DNA of 64,000 nt from Dendrolimus kikuchii (taxonomy: Eukaryota > Arthropoda > Insecta > Lepidoptera > Lasiocampidae): assembly GCA_019925095.2 (NCBI GenBank), contig CM034407.1:17862710-17926709 (forward strand), given 5' to 3'. Each line of letters starts with the position of its first letter. Within the stretch, counting starts at the first letter, position 1. This document shows positions 1 through 10,476 of this stretch, one piece after another. Position numbers and translations under genes: made by a program. The notes below the pieces were generated by a model, which saw only the letters and a list, made by a program, of their open reading frames with translations, made no database searches and was not told the origin of the DNA.

Positions 1-143
1 GTCTTAGCGTGATATATAGCCTATAGCCTTCCTCAATAAATGGGCTATCTAACACTGAAATAATTTTTTAAATCGGACCAGTAGTTCCTGAGATTAGCGC
101 GTTCAAGCAAACAAACTCTTCAGCTTTATATATTAGTATAAGA
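1..143 (-). mobile_element. Helitron-like non-autonomous element, family A (cut by window edge)
   Basis: Read on the minus strand it begins TCTTATACTAATATATAAAG directly after an A. It continues with the same text as the copies at 19662-19909 and 46557-46798, which both end in CTAG followed by T. A TC start, a CTAG end, insertion between A and T and no target duplication are the marks of Helitron-type elements. The CTAG end of this copy lies outside the window. No coding capacity. Confidence 0.6.
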
Positions 144-177
144 TGAGTCTGGTCTGTCTAACCTTTTTTTTATTAGC

Positions 178-470
178 TAGGGGAAATCCGTTTGAGGACT
201 AAGCCGCGACAGACACAGAAGCCTGGGGAGATAATTCGCGACCAGTGTGTGGGATTCGCTAGACCGGGGGTCGCACTAGCGCGCCCAGTCAGAACTGGTG
301 CCACTCCCCAGTTAGGGATACCCACTAAAACCCCTGGGTGTTCCGTGCTGCGCCTTATGCCAGGGCTACAGATAAATGGGATTCCCAGCTCCGCGTGCTC
401 TGGCAGGCGTGGGCCTCACACACAGGCCTCTTCCTTGCCGGGGGACTTAATTTGTCCCCCGGAATCGTCA
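178..470 (-). mobile_element. 3' UTR fragment of an R1-like LINE
   Basis: GC-richer block sharing text with 49340-49530 and 50365-50465, for instance the phrase GGATACCCACTAAAACCCC. At 49.3-50.0 kb the same text lies just downstream of a decayed R1-like ORF end on the minus strand, so I read it as that LINE's 3' UTR. The plus-strand ORF of about 90 codons here is not conserved in the other copies and is not called a gene. Confidence 0.5.
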
Positions 471-480
471 TAGTCTCTGG

Positions 481-894
481 TCTGTCTAACCTAACCCAAC
501 CGTACTACAATATATAGTATTTCATCTATTCTATTCTATATTTTCAACACTAATTCAATTGTTGTGCTTTTTGTTCAGATTTGTGGAGAGCACGTAAACT
601 GTACATACTACGACTTGGACATGAAGTGACACGAGAATTTTCATATTAAAATAATATTTATTACACAACACTGCGGTACATTGCAAGGATAAATATAGAG
701 TAAAGAAAAGACAAAAGAAGTACGACAGATGTCAAAACATAAAAAGTAAAACTATCTAAAGAGGTTGATTCCAACAAGATTGTTATGATGATTTCAAAAA
801 TAATAGATCTTTGCTGGCCCAAGCATAAACAAGTAATAAATACACATGGAAAATTCAGTGATGAAATCAATAAAATATAAAATAATTCATGAAA
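481..894. other. AT-rich stretch, nothing recognised
   Basis: Low-complexity AT-rich DNA. I see no coding signal and no match to the repeat families listed elsewhere in the window. Confidence 0.5.
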
Positions 895-1143
895 ATAATA
901 ATAATAATAATAATAATCGGCAGACAAACACACTCATTGTATATCCTCAAATTAAGTAAGTTACACTTGTGTTATGAGTAATATACAACGGACTACTCTG
1001 GGGCCGATCCCAGACACCCAGACCATAGTAAATAACGGAGAAAATACGTTTCCGAAATTTACTATACCAGGAATCGAACCCGGAACCTCTGCGTTGCAGT
1101 GAGGTACGCCGGCAAAGCCTTAGCCCGCTCAACCACAGAGCCG
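895..1143 (-). mobile_element. tRNA-derived SINE, family T1
   Basis: On the minus strand it opens with a tRNA-like head: an A-box region in CTGTGGTTGAGCGGGCTAAG and a B box GGGTTCGATTCCT. A shared body follows (GTCTGGGTGTCTGGGATCGG) and it ends in an (ATT)n run at 895-918. Other copies are at 6934-7150, 10477-10925, 10995-11212 and 33005-33262. The head plus A/T-repeat tail is the standard layout of a Pol III SINE moved by a LINE. Confidence 0.8.
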
Positions 1144-1918
1144 AAAATAAATGTGTTGTTCTATTTTTACCCCTAACTTACCCAAAAGTACTGTATTTTT
1201 ATGGCTAAAAATTAAAAATACTATATTTTCTGCAAAGGAAGATGGCAACCCTAGTTCCAGTCCCTCCTTAGATACCAGCAGGACATTAGTAGCACCTTTG
1301 ATATTGCAATAGGTAACGGCGCATAAGCCTACTCTAGTTACCGTTCGTGAATATAGTTTTACACTTAGATCTGTCTTCAAACATAATGACCCAAAATTCC
1401 ACTTTAACGTTTATTAATCCTAAGAGACAAAGATCATCAAGTCATGACAATACAATCAACTTCCTTTAAGGTCATACAGATGTAGGTTAATTGTATTATA
1501 CGAGATTTCTCGGCAATAACAATAAAAACGGTGCAAAACTCATAACACAATATTCGGAAGGTGACATAATCCCCGTTGTGTAAAGGATTCATCACGATTA
1601 AGCAGTTATGTGAAACGATCAAAAGATAGTGTATTAAAACAATAAAAAATGAGTTGCGGATGCAATCGCTTAGAAATACAATAAGGTCGATTATCGACAT
1701 ACGTAAGCTTTGGTTTACGAAACGATATCATCGGCGGCCTGCTACAAACGCCGTAGGCCGCGTACGGAATGACGCTGTACGCGACCGACGAATGCACATT
1801 AGTGGTCTTGTATAAGCCAGACACGTGGACTACACTCCAACATACAGTTTATTTTAATTTTCACAGATAGTACATTGATCAATCTCTAATAACGTTTAAG
1901 AACATGGTCAGGAAATAC
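1144..1918. other. no recognised feature
   Basis: Unique-looking AT-rich sequence. The short ORFs here have no family-like motifs. A small GC-richer patch near 1730-1790 shows nothing I can name. Confidence 0.4.
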
Positions 1919-1927
1919 TGCAATATA

Positions 1928-2103
1928 GTACATACATACATAACTTCACGCCAGTTCCCTTGCGGGGTAGGCACGAACAACAGAGCGCCATTTAGGCTTA
2001 TTCTTACACACCTCACTTGCTTCTTTGACATTCATAACTCTTGTCATGCACGCTCGTCTGTTCTCAAGGCTCCTGACATCACCTTCTGCTGGTACACGAT
2101 CAA
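1928..2103 (-). mobile_element. 5'-truncated RTE-like LINE, (TATG)n tail (family R)
   Basis: On the minus strand it encodes the last part of a reverse-transcriptase ORF ending ...YPARELA-stop, followed at once by AGTTATGTATGTATG. It is flanked by the 9-bp repeat TGCAATATA (1919-1927 and 2104-2112), a target-site duplication typical of target-primed reverse transcription. The lack of a real 3' UTR and the microsatellite tail fit the RTE clade, which is an inference. Confidence 0.75.
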
Positions 2104-2330
2104 TGCAATATAATGATATGTAATTTTACATAATTAGTATTATATTGCATATAGCTATATGTTTATTATGTTTAAATAATTGCATTTTATCACTATATCT
2201 TGTATATGTATATGACTTATGTGTATATATAGTATAGTTATATATTTATTATTAAAATGTAAGTAATCGTACAATATTTCTGTATACCGTCATCGCCACT
2301 TCTAATCAGCAATATTCTTACCACGGGTTG

Positions 2331-2637
2331 TTTATTGCAGGAGTTCAGCAGACAGGCAGACGGCCCACTTGATGGAAATCGGTTACCATCGCCTATGGAC
2401 ATTTGCAACATCAAAGGTGCTACAAATGCGCTGCTGCTCTCTTAAAGGAGATTGGAACCTGGTCACTAATGCCGGAACACAACACAAGGTTGTTATGACG
2501 GCATACTCTAGACCAGGGGTGGTCGCCATCCAGTCGAGCAAATACCCTACCACCTGGCTGTGGGTTGTTTTGTCGCCTCTTACGACAGGCCGCTAGGTCG
2601 CAGGAAATTGTGTTCTTTCTCCGTTCCTGCACGGATA
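2331..2637 (-). mobile_element. family S repeat, ~310 bp, full length
   Basis: Sense is the minus strand: it starts TATCCGTGCAGGAACGG and ends TGCAATAAA at 2331. The 5' ~160 bp match the leader of the LINE at 23.9-27.5 kb and the last ~85 bp match that LINE's 3' end. Apparent ORFs through it are repeat-derived and not genes. It abuts an RTE-like tail at 2641. Confidence 0.85.
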
Positions 2638-2640
2638 AAA

Positions 2641-2750
2641 GACATCGCTTTTTAGCGATAAGACCGCCCCTTGTACACAATTAGAATAATACTAGTTCGT
2701 AAGATTTATGTATTGGTGTACATTAAAGTGTTATCTATCTATCTATCAAT
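2641..2750 (+). repeat. LINE 3' tail with (TATC)n end
   Basis: Contains the hairpin phrase ATCGCTTTTTAGCGATAAG, then GGTGTACATTAAAGTGTTATC and a run of TATC. The same text is at 14205-14312 and 44618-44735. Hairpin plus short tandem end suggests the 3' end of an RTE-like LINE. Confidence 0.55.
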
Positions 2751-2938
2751 TAGTGATGCCCTATAGCGTTTTATATAAAAATCTAGTTGCTTTGTGAATA
2801 AATTTTAATCACATTCGTGTTATTTGCTAAAAATACTGTATTGCGTAATAAATAAGACATATAACCTTAGAAGTGAACCATGTAAGTAAAGTTATGACCT
2901 TTTGAATCTTAATACATGCCATGTTAATATTTTCTTAA

Positions 2939-3098
2939 GTTTTCGCGACTTGTATACATAATAAAGCTACGTTTTAACGGTTTTAAGCGCGGTAGCTTAT
3001 TTGATTTTTGTTATGTCCTGAAAAGTGGCCGAAACGTCGGAATAACAAAAATCAAATAAATTACCGCGCCTAAAACCGTTAAAACGTAGTTTTATTAA
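2939..3098 (+). mobile_element. 160-bp palindromic Penelope-derived mini-element
   Basis: Flanked by the 13-bp direct repeat ATGCCATGTTAAT (2926-2938 and 3099-3111). After a ~28-base leader (ATTTTCTTAAGTTTTCGCGA...) there is an inverted repeat: arms 2967-3014 and 3041-3089, and a 26-base loop containing CTGAAAAGTGGCCGAAACG. The arms and loop match the terminal repeat of the Penelope-like copies at 35745-36590 and 54426-55119. No ORF, so it must have been moved in trans. Confidence 0.75.
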
Positions 3099-3260
3099 AT
3101 GCCATGTTAATTTCTTTTAATTAAAGCATTTTCATTCAAAACGACCAATTATAATTAAATTCAGATAACTTACAAAGCGTCACTATTACGCCGTCTGGAA
3201 CAGTTAATAACGATTATGTCATTTTTAACATATGAAATTTATTGTCAAATAATGCGGAAC

Positions 3261-3581
3261 ATCCGTGCAGGAACGGAGAAAGAATACAATTTCCTGCGGC
3301 CGGGCGGCCTGTCGTAAGAGGCGACTTAACAACCCACAGCCAGGTGACAGGGCATTTGCCCGACTGGATGGCTACCACCCCTGGTTTAAAGTATGTCGCC
3401 ATAACAACCTTGAGTTGTGTTCCGGCATTAGTGACCATGTTCCAGTTTCCCTTGCGAGAGCAGCAGCGTATTTGTAGCAACTTTGGTGTTGCAAATGTCC
3501 ATAGGCGATGGTAACCGCTTTCCATCAAGTGGATCGTCTGCCTGTCTGCTGATCTCCTGCAATAAATTAAAAAAAAAAAAA
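3261..3581 (+). mobile_element. family S repeat, full length
   Basis: Starts TCCGTGCAGGAACGG and ends GCAATAAATT plus a run of A to 3581. Same head and tail as the other S copies. The A-run shows movement through an RNA intermediate. Confidence 0.85.
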
Positions 3582-3689
3582 CTTTGTAGGCGTGCGAACG
3601 TCAAAAGTAAAATAAATGATTGGACAGAATATAGTGGTTAAAATTTGACATAAATTTTACACAAGAAACGTCAATTCCCTGCCAATGGC

Positions 3690-4480
3690 AGGTTATATTT
3701 TTACGGGTCCGAATATTGAGCCACTGAAGTGGTAGACCAAGAACGACTCCACTCAGCTGAGATGAGAATGTTGAGATGGATGTGTGGTATCAAAAGTGAG
3801 AAATGAATACTTAACTCGGTTGTTGCATCAACAAAAAAAGTTGCATCGGTGATTGAATAAAAGTTTTCTAGAAAAAAAGGTAACCGACCTCGAGAGTAAC
3901 TAAAAAGCATAAAATAAATATTTCTACAAAAACTTCCTTCCGCCTCCTTTTTTTAGGTCGGTTAAAAATTGAGAGGAAGAAGATTAAGGTGGTCTGGACA
4001 TGTAACGAGAAGGAATGAAAGTCATGCGATAACAAGAATGTTAAACTGAAAAATCAACGGAAGCAAGTGTAAGAGTAGACCAAAAATATAGAAATTTTTT
4101 ATTGCATAAGTTCAGCAGACTTGATGGAAAGCGGTTACCATCGCCTATGGACACTTGCAACATCAAAGGTGCTACCAATGTGCTGGCGCTCTCTTAAGCG
4201 CGACTGGAACCTGGCCATTAATGCCTGAACACAACTCAACATTGTTATGGCGGCATACTCTAGACCAGGGGTGCTAGCCATCCATACCCTACCACCTGGC
4301 AAATTGTGTCAAAGACGACATAATGATATGATTTATGGTGTGACAGAGGACGTATGCCAGAATAGAGAAGTATGGAAGAAAAATACATATACTGCCGACC
4401 CCAAATGATCGGGAGAAAGTGAAATAAGAGAGGTAGAACAAAAGAATGAATAGTAGGATGTGGAAAAGTGGCATTATTAT
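3690..4480 (+). pseudogene. decayed LINE reverse-transcriptase C-terminus with nested insertions
   Basis: The plus strand reads like the end of a non-LTR reverse transcriptase in broken pieces: YGSE near 3703, AEMRMLRWMCGI at about 3755-3790, RRWSGHVTRRNES at about 3990-4025, and DVCQNREVWKK at about 4350-4382. These are hallmarks of the post-RT region of RTE-like LINEs. The first two pieces are split by ~160 bp of unrelated sequence (about 3797-3955). A family S copy (4096-4302) splits the last two. In-frame stops confirm it is dead. Confidence 0.6.
4096..4302 (-). mobile_element. family S repeat, 5'-truncated
   Basis: Minus-sense copy with the usual 3' tail at 4096-4180. It lacks the first ~70 bases of the head, stopping after CTACCACCTGGC. 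It is inserted in the decayed LINE described at 3690-4480. Confidence 0.75.
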
Positions 4481-4833
4481 ATATTATTATCTATGCCAAA
4501 CGTTTATACATGATTCGGTTCGAATTAAGCATTATTTATTTATGCTACATTCAAATTGATTATAAATTTAAATAATCTAGTTCATATCATTGTTCCGGGC
4601 CTTAAACTGGTATATTACGCCATATTTAACGCAGTGTCAATGAAGCTGGTGTTTTTATCATAGACTAATATTATAATAATTTATTAGTTTTTTCTTATGT
4701 AACGTTTTACTATTTAATACGACTTCCTGCGTCATTCATGTTTTTTTGATAGATCACATAATAAAGCTCGAAAGTATTGTCGATAGAGTCAATAATTGGA
4801 TTTTTGGAGATTTAAATTTATTTATTTATTAAC

Positions 4834-4973
4834 AACAGACGAGTGTGCATGACAAGAGTTATGAATGTCAAAGAGGCAAGTGAGGTGTGTAAGAATAAGC
4901 CTAAATGGCACTCTGTTGTTCGTGCCTACCCCGCAAGGGAACTGGCGTGAAGTTATGTATGTATGTATGTATG
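4834..4973 (+). mobile_element. 5'-truncated RTE-like LINE, family R
   Basis: Ends ...ELA-stop then (TATG)n. Flanked by the 11-bp repeat TATTTATTAAC (4823-4833 and 4974-4984). About 140 bases long. Confidence 0.75.
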
Positions 4974-4984
4974 TATTTATTAAC

Positions 4985-5199
4985 TTCACGACACACCTTC
5001 CATGATCAAATTGATCGTGTACTAGCAGAAGGTGATGTCGGGAGCCTTAAGAACAGACGAGCGTGCATGACAAGAGCTATGAATAAGAATGTCAAAGAAG
5101 CAAGTGAGGTGTGTAAGAATAAGCCTAAATGGCGCTTTGTTGTTCGTACCTACCCCGCAAGGGAACTAGTGTGAAGTTATGTGTGTATGTATATGTGTA
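4985..5199 (+). mobile_element. 5'-truncated RTE-like LINE, family R, tandem neighbour
   Basis: Second family R fragment in the same orientation, starting immediately after the duplication that closes the first. It encodes HTFHDQIDRVLAEGDV and the usual C-terminus, then a TATG-rich tail. No clear separate duplication was found, so it may be older than, or linked to, its neighbour. Confidence 0.65.
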
Positions 5200-5215
5200 T
5201 GAATTTTTTTATTTA

Positions 5216-5525
5216 TTTTTTATTGCAGAAGTTCAGCAGACAGGCAGACGGCCCACTTGATGGAAAGCGGTAACCATCGTCTATGGACATTTGCAACACC
5301 AAAGGTGCTACAAATGCGCTGCTGCTCTCTTAAGGGATACTGGAACCTGGTCACTAATGCCGGAACACAACTCAAGGTTGTTATGGCGACATACTTTAGA
5401 CCAGGGGTGGTAGCCATCCAGTCGGGCAAATGCCCTACCACCTGGCTGTGGGTTGTTTTGTCGCCTCTTACGACAGGCCGCCGAGCCGCAGGAAATTGTA
5501 TTCTTTCTCCGTTCCTGCACGGATA
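5216..5525 (-). mobile_element. family S repeat, full length
   Basis: Minus-sense copy with poly-T on the plus strand (5216-5220) and complete head ending CACGGATA at 5525. Confidence 0.85.
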
Positions 5526-5639
5526 ATTTTATTAACTTACAAACATCGCTAACTTTACAGTTGTCGCTAACATGATAGCCTGATACAGATAATTATATAT
5601 ACATATTCAGTCGTCATAACGTATAATATAATATGCAGT

Positions 5640-5960
5640 TCTTGTGAATTCAGTCACAATACAGATAAAAATGTCAATATGTGGACATAAATCTTGTTCA
5701 ATATTCGCAAGGCCTGTGTTTTCGGCGCCTAATCCAGCAAGTTGGTCCTGCCGTATGGTACTACGAACATTGGTGGCTGCCTACGTCTCATCACAAAATT
5801 CGCTGGAATGTTCAATTTGATTTCAGCCAATACACCTGGGTTAAACAATTTACCTCTTAACAATTTAAATAAGTAGGAGACCAATGCAAACTTTCGTCTG
5901 GATGCCAAACTGTTATACCCAACCACGCCTAACACAAACAAGGTGGCGTAAATCAAGGGA
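5640..5960 (-). pseudogene. LINE reverse-transcriptase C-terminal remnant
   Basis: On the minus strand, 5729-5956 reads ...SRRKFALVSYLFKLLRG...RTNLLD. The pattern SRR + LYK/LFKLL + RTN is typical of the extreme C-terminus of CR1/Jockey-type LINE ORF2 proteins. No upstream RT motifs remain. It shares no obvious sequence with the two long LINEs in this window. Confidence 0.5.
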
Positions 5961-6109
5961 TAAAACGGTTAAACACCATAAAGTCTTAGGTATAAAAATC
6001 TATTAAATTTATTGTGTATGCGCTCCAACATGAGACTATGTGGAGCCCAGATTCAAAGATATTAAGAAAAAAATAGATTTAAATATACAAATCCGTCATA
6101 TCTGTCCAT

Positions 6110-6263
6110 CTGTCTATGTAGGTATCTATGTATTTATACTTAATATTATATCATGCCAGAACGGCTAAGCATATCAATATGAAATTTGGCACAGAGATAG
6201 ATTATCTGTATTTCTTCTACTGGAAATTTTTTTAACGCAAGCGAAGCCGCGGTCAAAAACTAG
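6110..6263 (+). repeat. Helitron-like terminal fragment
   Basis: Ends GCGAAGCCGCGGTCAAAAACTAG, a CTAG terminus preceded by a GC-rich inverted patch as in the family A elements. The 5' boundary is unclear. Low-copy within the window. Confidence 0.35.
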
Positions 6264-6411
6264 CAGAATACATCAACGTCACCCCTTCACTTTGCCTGAG
6301 ATCTACTAATTAATATGGATGAATAATTTAATTAACTAATTATACATGGATGAAATTTGGCAGAAATGTGTCAAATCGAAATTGCGAAAAAATTGGGGTG
6401 TCCCTCGTATA

Positions 6412-6612
6412 GTACATACATACATAACTTCACGCCAGTTCCCTTGCGGGGTACACATGAACCACAGAGCGCCATTCAGGCTTATTCTTACACACCTCAC
6501 TTGCTTCTTTGACATTCATAGCTCTTGTCACGCACGCTCGTCTGTTCTTAAGGCTCCTGACATCGCCTTCTGCTAGTACACGATCAATTTGATCATGGAA
6601 GGTGTGTCGTGG
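6412..6612 (-). mobile_element. 5'-truncated RTE-like LINE, family R
   Basis: Minus-sense, (TATG)n tail at 6412-6425, coding end ...ELA-stop. Flanked by the 9-bp duplication CCTCGTATA (6403-6411 and 6613-6621). Confidence 0.75.
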
Positions 6613-6749
6613 CCTCGTATAATAGTGACAGAGAATAAAAAACACCAGTGTATTTTTTCTTATAAAAACACAATTGTATATCTCCAGCTGTTATGGATTA
6701 TCACATTAGGGTCGATCCCAGACACCAAGATCACAGCAAAAACAAATTG

Positions 6750-6932
6750 TTGCCAAGCTGACAATCAGGCGAACGGCCCAGCTGTTGAAGTGGCTACCGC
6801 CTGTGGACGTTTGCAACACCAGGGGCAAACCCAACGCGTTGCAGCCAGACTAACATGGAATAGTAGGGAAGAAGAATTAGATAGAGGGTATGGAATAGGT
6901 GAATAGAATGGAAGGATGGTATATAAAAGATG
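6750..6932 (-). repeat. old LINE 3'-tail fragment
   Basis: Diverged relative of the tail shared by family S and the long LINE (CGGCCCAGCTGTTGAAGTGG, GTTTGCAACACCAG, AACGCGTTGCAGCC), followed by GGAATAG-rich sequence like 41820-41890. It represents an older related LINE lineage. Confidence 0.45.
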
Positions 6933-6933
6933 A

Positions 6934-7150
6934 CAACCTCTGTGGTTGAGTGGGCTAAGCCTTGGCGGACCAACCTCTTTGCAATGCAGAGACTCCGAGT
7001 CCGTTTCCTGGAATGGTAAATTTCGTAAACGAACTTTCCTTTATTTATTATGGTCTGGGATCGGCCCCAGAGTGGTCTATTGTTTATTACGCATAACACA
7101 AGTATAACTTGCTTAACTTGGCGATGTACAATGTAATTTATTAAAATATC
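6934..7150 (+). mobile_element. tRNA-derived SINE, family T1
   Basis: Head CCTCTGTGGTTGAGTGGGC with a decayed B box (AGTCCGTTTCCTGG). The body matches the copy at 895-1143 through GGGATCGGCCCCAGAGTGG and AACACAAGTATAACTTGC. The terminal ATT run is weak. Confidence 0.75.
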
Positions 7151-8683
7151 AGTAGACACATTATTGAATGGCGAAATCCCTGGTGTTGCTAATAATTATA
7201 TAGAATATATAACACGTTATTTGTCACCACATATACAATTACAAAAATGCACAATTGCAATATTGTCATGGTAGAAACAATCGGCGCGTTACCGCTTAAA
7301 GCGTAAGTCCTCCTCTTTTCCTGTTTGAGGAAAATAACAATTCCTTCGTTAAGCAAATTACGATTATTATAAGTAACTATGCGACGAACAATTCTGGACA
7401 AACCCAGATCAGAGTAAATATCGAAAAGGTTTTGTGAGATTTACCCTGCCAATAATCAAGCCCATGACTACTTCCTAGCGACGCAATCGCACCAACAGTT
7501 ACACGAGACCAAAGAGACTGTCGCACTATTAATTTCTAAATTAGTTCATATCTTAGTGATTAAAGCGTCATAAACATTAAACATTGAGGTAAAATCGTAT
7601 TATTCATTTCAATGCATAAAAGTGAATATTTAGATAAAACTAGATAATCATCTTCTGGGTCAAATTCTAGTTAGCAGTGAGTGGAATGTTTTAAATAAAA
7701 AAAATACTTTACCAGAAACACTTTAGTGGCCAGCACCCAAGCCAAATTCCAAAACTTTTTAAGAGCGCACGAGAACCGCGCCATTTTTATTTTTTTGAAT
7801 GTCATCACAATTTAAATATGGAACTTTCTGTTTAAACTATTAACTGTATAATACTCTGAAAACAGAACTGTCATTCAAGATAATGAAAGTGTATGAAATA
7901 TTGACGTAATAGACTTCGTAAACGGCTAAAGCTTAGGAAAAAAATCAGTTCAAATATGGAATAACTTATAAATTGAACAATAAGACCTTGATAATTTAAT
8001 ACCTTTATATTTCAATGTCATAAGATTTCAGTATACTATTTGATATTTGGTTTAAAAGAAAATTAATTTGAAATTATTATATAAAAATAACTTGCGATCG
8101 TGAACGTTGAAAGGGTCTTCATTAAAAAAAAAAAACAATTCACACGTTTGCATTACCAAGTCCACAATCGATATTTAAATTTGACAGTTATGTTTTCAAA
8201 TATCGAATAATGTTTATATTTCCAATGGATCAATTTAAGCAAAAAAGAAGAATCACACACGGTAGCGCTGATCTGAAGCGCAAAAAGCACTGCGTATTTT
8301 AATTTGTAAGCGTCTCTCTGTTGAGTTGAAGTGAATTTTGGAAAGTAGGAGTCAGCGAGCGCGACGTGTGCATCGCGGATTATTGTTTAGATGTGATAAA
8401 TTTTTATACTATCAAGTTTTACGTCAGTTTGATTAACATGACCGCATGCATGAAAGTGACAAGAGATAAAGACCAATTATATTTATTAATGAAGACGTAA
8501 TTTAGGAATTAATATCGTATTAGACATTAACGAGTCATAGAAAATAATTTAATGAAAAGAAACTGGTGCTGTTTTTGTGTTCAGAACTTGGGTATTCTAT
8601 TTTATTTTTAATAGAAGCTGATAAAAGTAATAAAATTTGATCGGTTTACTTTCCAAACACAATCTATGCGAAACTGGTGAGAA
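7151..8683. other. AT-rich unique stretch
   Basis: About 1.5 kb with no ORF of note, no splice-bounded open exon I can defend and no match to the window's repeat families. It could be intron or intergenic DNA. Confidence 0.4.
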
Positions 8684-9047
8684 TCATTATATTAACACGT
8701 GAAGTAAAAACTTTGTACCCCTTTTACGAAAATTGCGCGGACGGAGGAGTATGAAATTTCGCACACTTATAGTTTATATAGAGAAGGAGAGCAGAATGAT
8801 AATATTTTTTTAAACTATGCACAAAAAATAGATTAAAACAATAAAAATAAATTACACACACTACCATGTATTTGGCACACACACGCATGTATACTCTTTT
8901 GTTTATTGTAAAAGTCAAATTAACAGTGTAGCTTTGGCGAAATCTGTGATTATAGAAGAATAGTCTTTAGCAACAGAACCTTAATAATGATTAAACTTAT
9001 AATTTACATTAATTATGGTCGAATTTCGACCACTGGGCGACCACTAG
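8684..9047 (+). mobile_element. Helitron-like non-autonomous element, family B
   Basis: 364 bp, starts TCATTATATTAACACG after an A. It ends with a near-perfect hairpin GGTCGAATTTCGACC, a short spacer and CTAG followed by T. The hairpin before CTAG and the A/T insertion site are Helitron 3'-end hallmarks. Related copies are at 19336-19661 and 34635-34957. No coding capacity. Confidence 0.65.
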
Positions 9048-9182
9048 TATAACATAAAACTGTATTAAACTAATTAGATTATTAATAAATGTTATCTAAT
9101 ACCAAATTTTGTTATTAGATAACATTAACTTAATATGTTTACACATATTATATAGGTCAGAAGCAGGACGAATTTACACTGG

Positions 9183-9492
9183 TTTTTTTTATTGCAGGAG
9201 ATCAGCAGACAGGCAGACGGCCCACTTGATGGAGCGGTTACCATCGCCTATGGACATTTGCAACACCAAAAGTGCTACAAATGCGCTGCTACTCTCTTAA
9301 GGGAAACTGGAACCCGGTCACCAATGCCGGAACACAATTCAAGGTTGTTATAGCGACATACTTTAGACCAGGGGTGGTAGCCATCCAGTCGGGCAAATGC
9401 CCTACCACCTGGCTGTGGGTTGTTAAGTCGCCTCTTACGACAGGCCGCCCGGCCGCAGGAAATTGTATTCTTTCTCCGTTCCTGCACGGATA
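9183..9492 (-). mobile_element. family S repeat, full length
   Basis: Minus-sense copy, poly-T to TATTGCAGGAG at 9183-9200 and complete head ending CACGGATA. Confidence 0.85.
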
Positions 9493-9840
9493 AGGTGAGA
9501 CAAATTTACTAGTAAAATGACCATGAGAAGCAGAACTTTTCAGTACCCTTTTGATTTTTTGTGGAACTTTTGTTCCTAAGCATATGTATTATAAATGGAC
9601 AGAGATCATCAGGTACCCTTAGGGATAGTATAGTTTATGGTCATATGCAATTCCAAGTATTTTCAACATATTTATTTTCCTTTCAAATAATTTAAAGTTA
9701 GGTGCGCTTGTGGTCTTCGCCTCGACCGCAGGTTACCGCCACTAAACAGGTAAAATCGTTCATTAATTAACGTTTACTAAATTCTCTCAAAAGTAACATC
9801 ATTATTATTAAACTCTATACATAATAAATCCTATGCTATC
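9493..9840. other. no recognised feature
   Basis: Short AT-rich interval between two oppositely oriented S copies. Nothing supported. Confidence 0.4.
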
Positions 9841-10150
9841 TGTGCAGGAACAGAGAAAGAATACAATTTCCTGCGGCCGGGCGGCCTGTCGTTAGAGGCA
9901 ACAAAACAACCCACAGCCAGGTGGTAGGGTATTTGCCCGACTGGATGGTTACCACCCCTGATCTAGATTATGCCGCTATAACAACCTTGATTTGTGTTCC
10001 GGCATTAGTGACCCGATTCCAGTGTCCCTTAAGAGAGCAGCATCGCATTTGTAGCACCTTTGGTGTTGCAAATGTCCATAGGCGATGGTAACCGCTTTCC
10101 ATCAAGTGGGCCGTCTATCTGTCTGCTGAACTCATGCAATATTTTTTTTT
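9841..10150 (+). mobile_element. family S repeat, full length
   Basis: Starts TGTGCAGGAACAGAG and ends ATGCAATA followed by a T-run. Several private substitutions suggest an older copy. Confidence 0.8.
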
Positions 10151-10476
10151 AATATCTTAGCGGTGAGTTCCAACTCGTATTCAATCTAGCGTCACTTGGT
10201 TTTTCTAAATTCTTGCCATTTCAAAATCTTATCCTGTACCTAATGTATTTAAACATAATTTCATACACATCCAAAAGAGCGTAATCATTCCATCCGTAGA
10301 TTTGATGTAAGTTTGACCCTATAATGAGCCCACGTAGAACAACGCAATAGTGTTGTTCTTATAACAATCTTGGGGCTTTTGGAACAGTTTTTGACGGCTA
10401 TTGTCTTGTATGTGAAAAAATGAGTAGATATTGTAACACCTTTTGTTATAGTAGTGATCATAGTAAAATAGATGTA
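10151..10476. other. no recognised feature
   Basis: AT-rich; the short minus ORF has no recognisable motifs. Confidence 0.4.

Noticed and set aside
485..500. CCTAA-type telomeric repeat (TAACCTAACCC)
   Set aside because: Only two units. Too short to indicate a telomere or a telomere-specific LINE insertion.
2369..2596. Recurring 70-90 codon ORFs beginning MMESGYHRLWTFATPK or MQERRKNTISCGR
   Set aside because: They occur on both strands of every family S copy, follow the repeat's sequence and are broken at random. They are shadows of a non-coding repeat, not genes.
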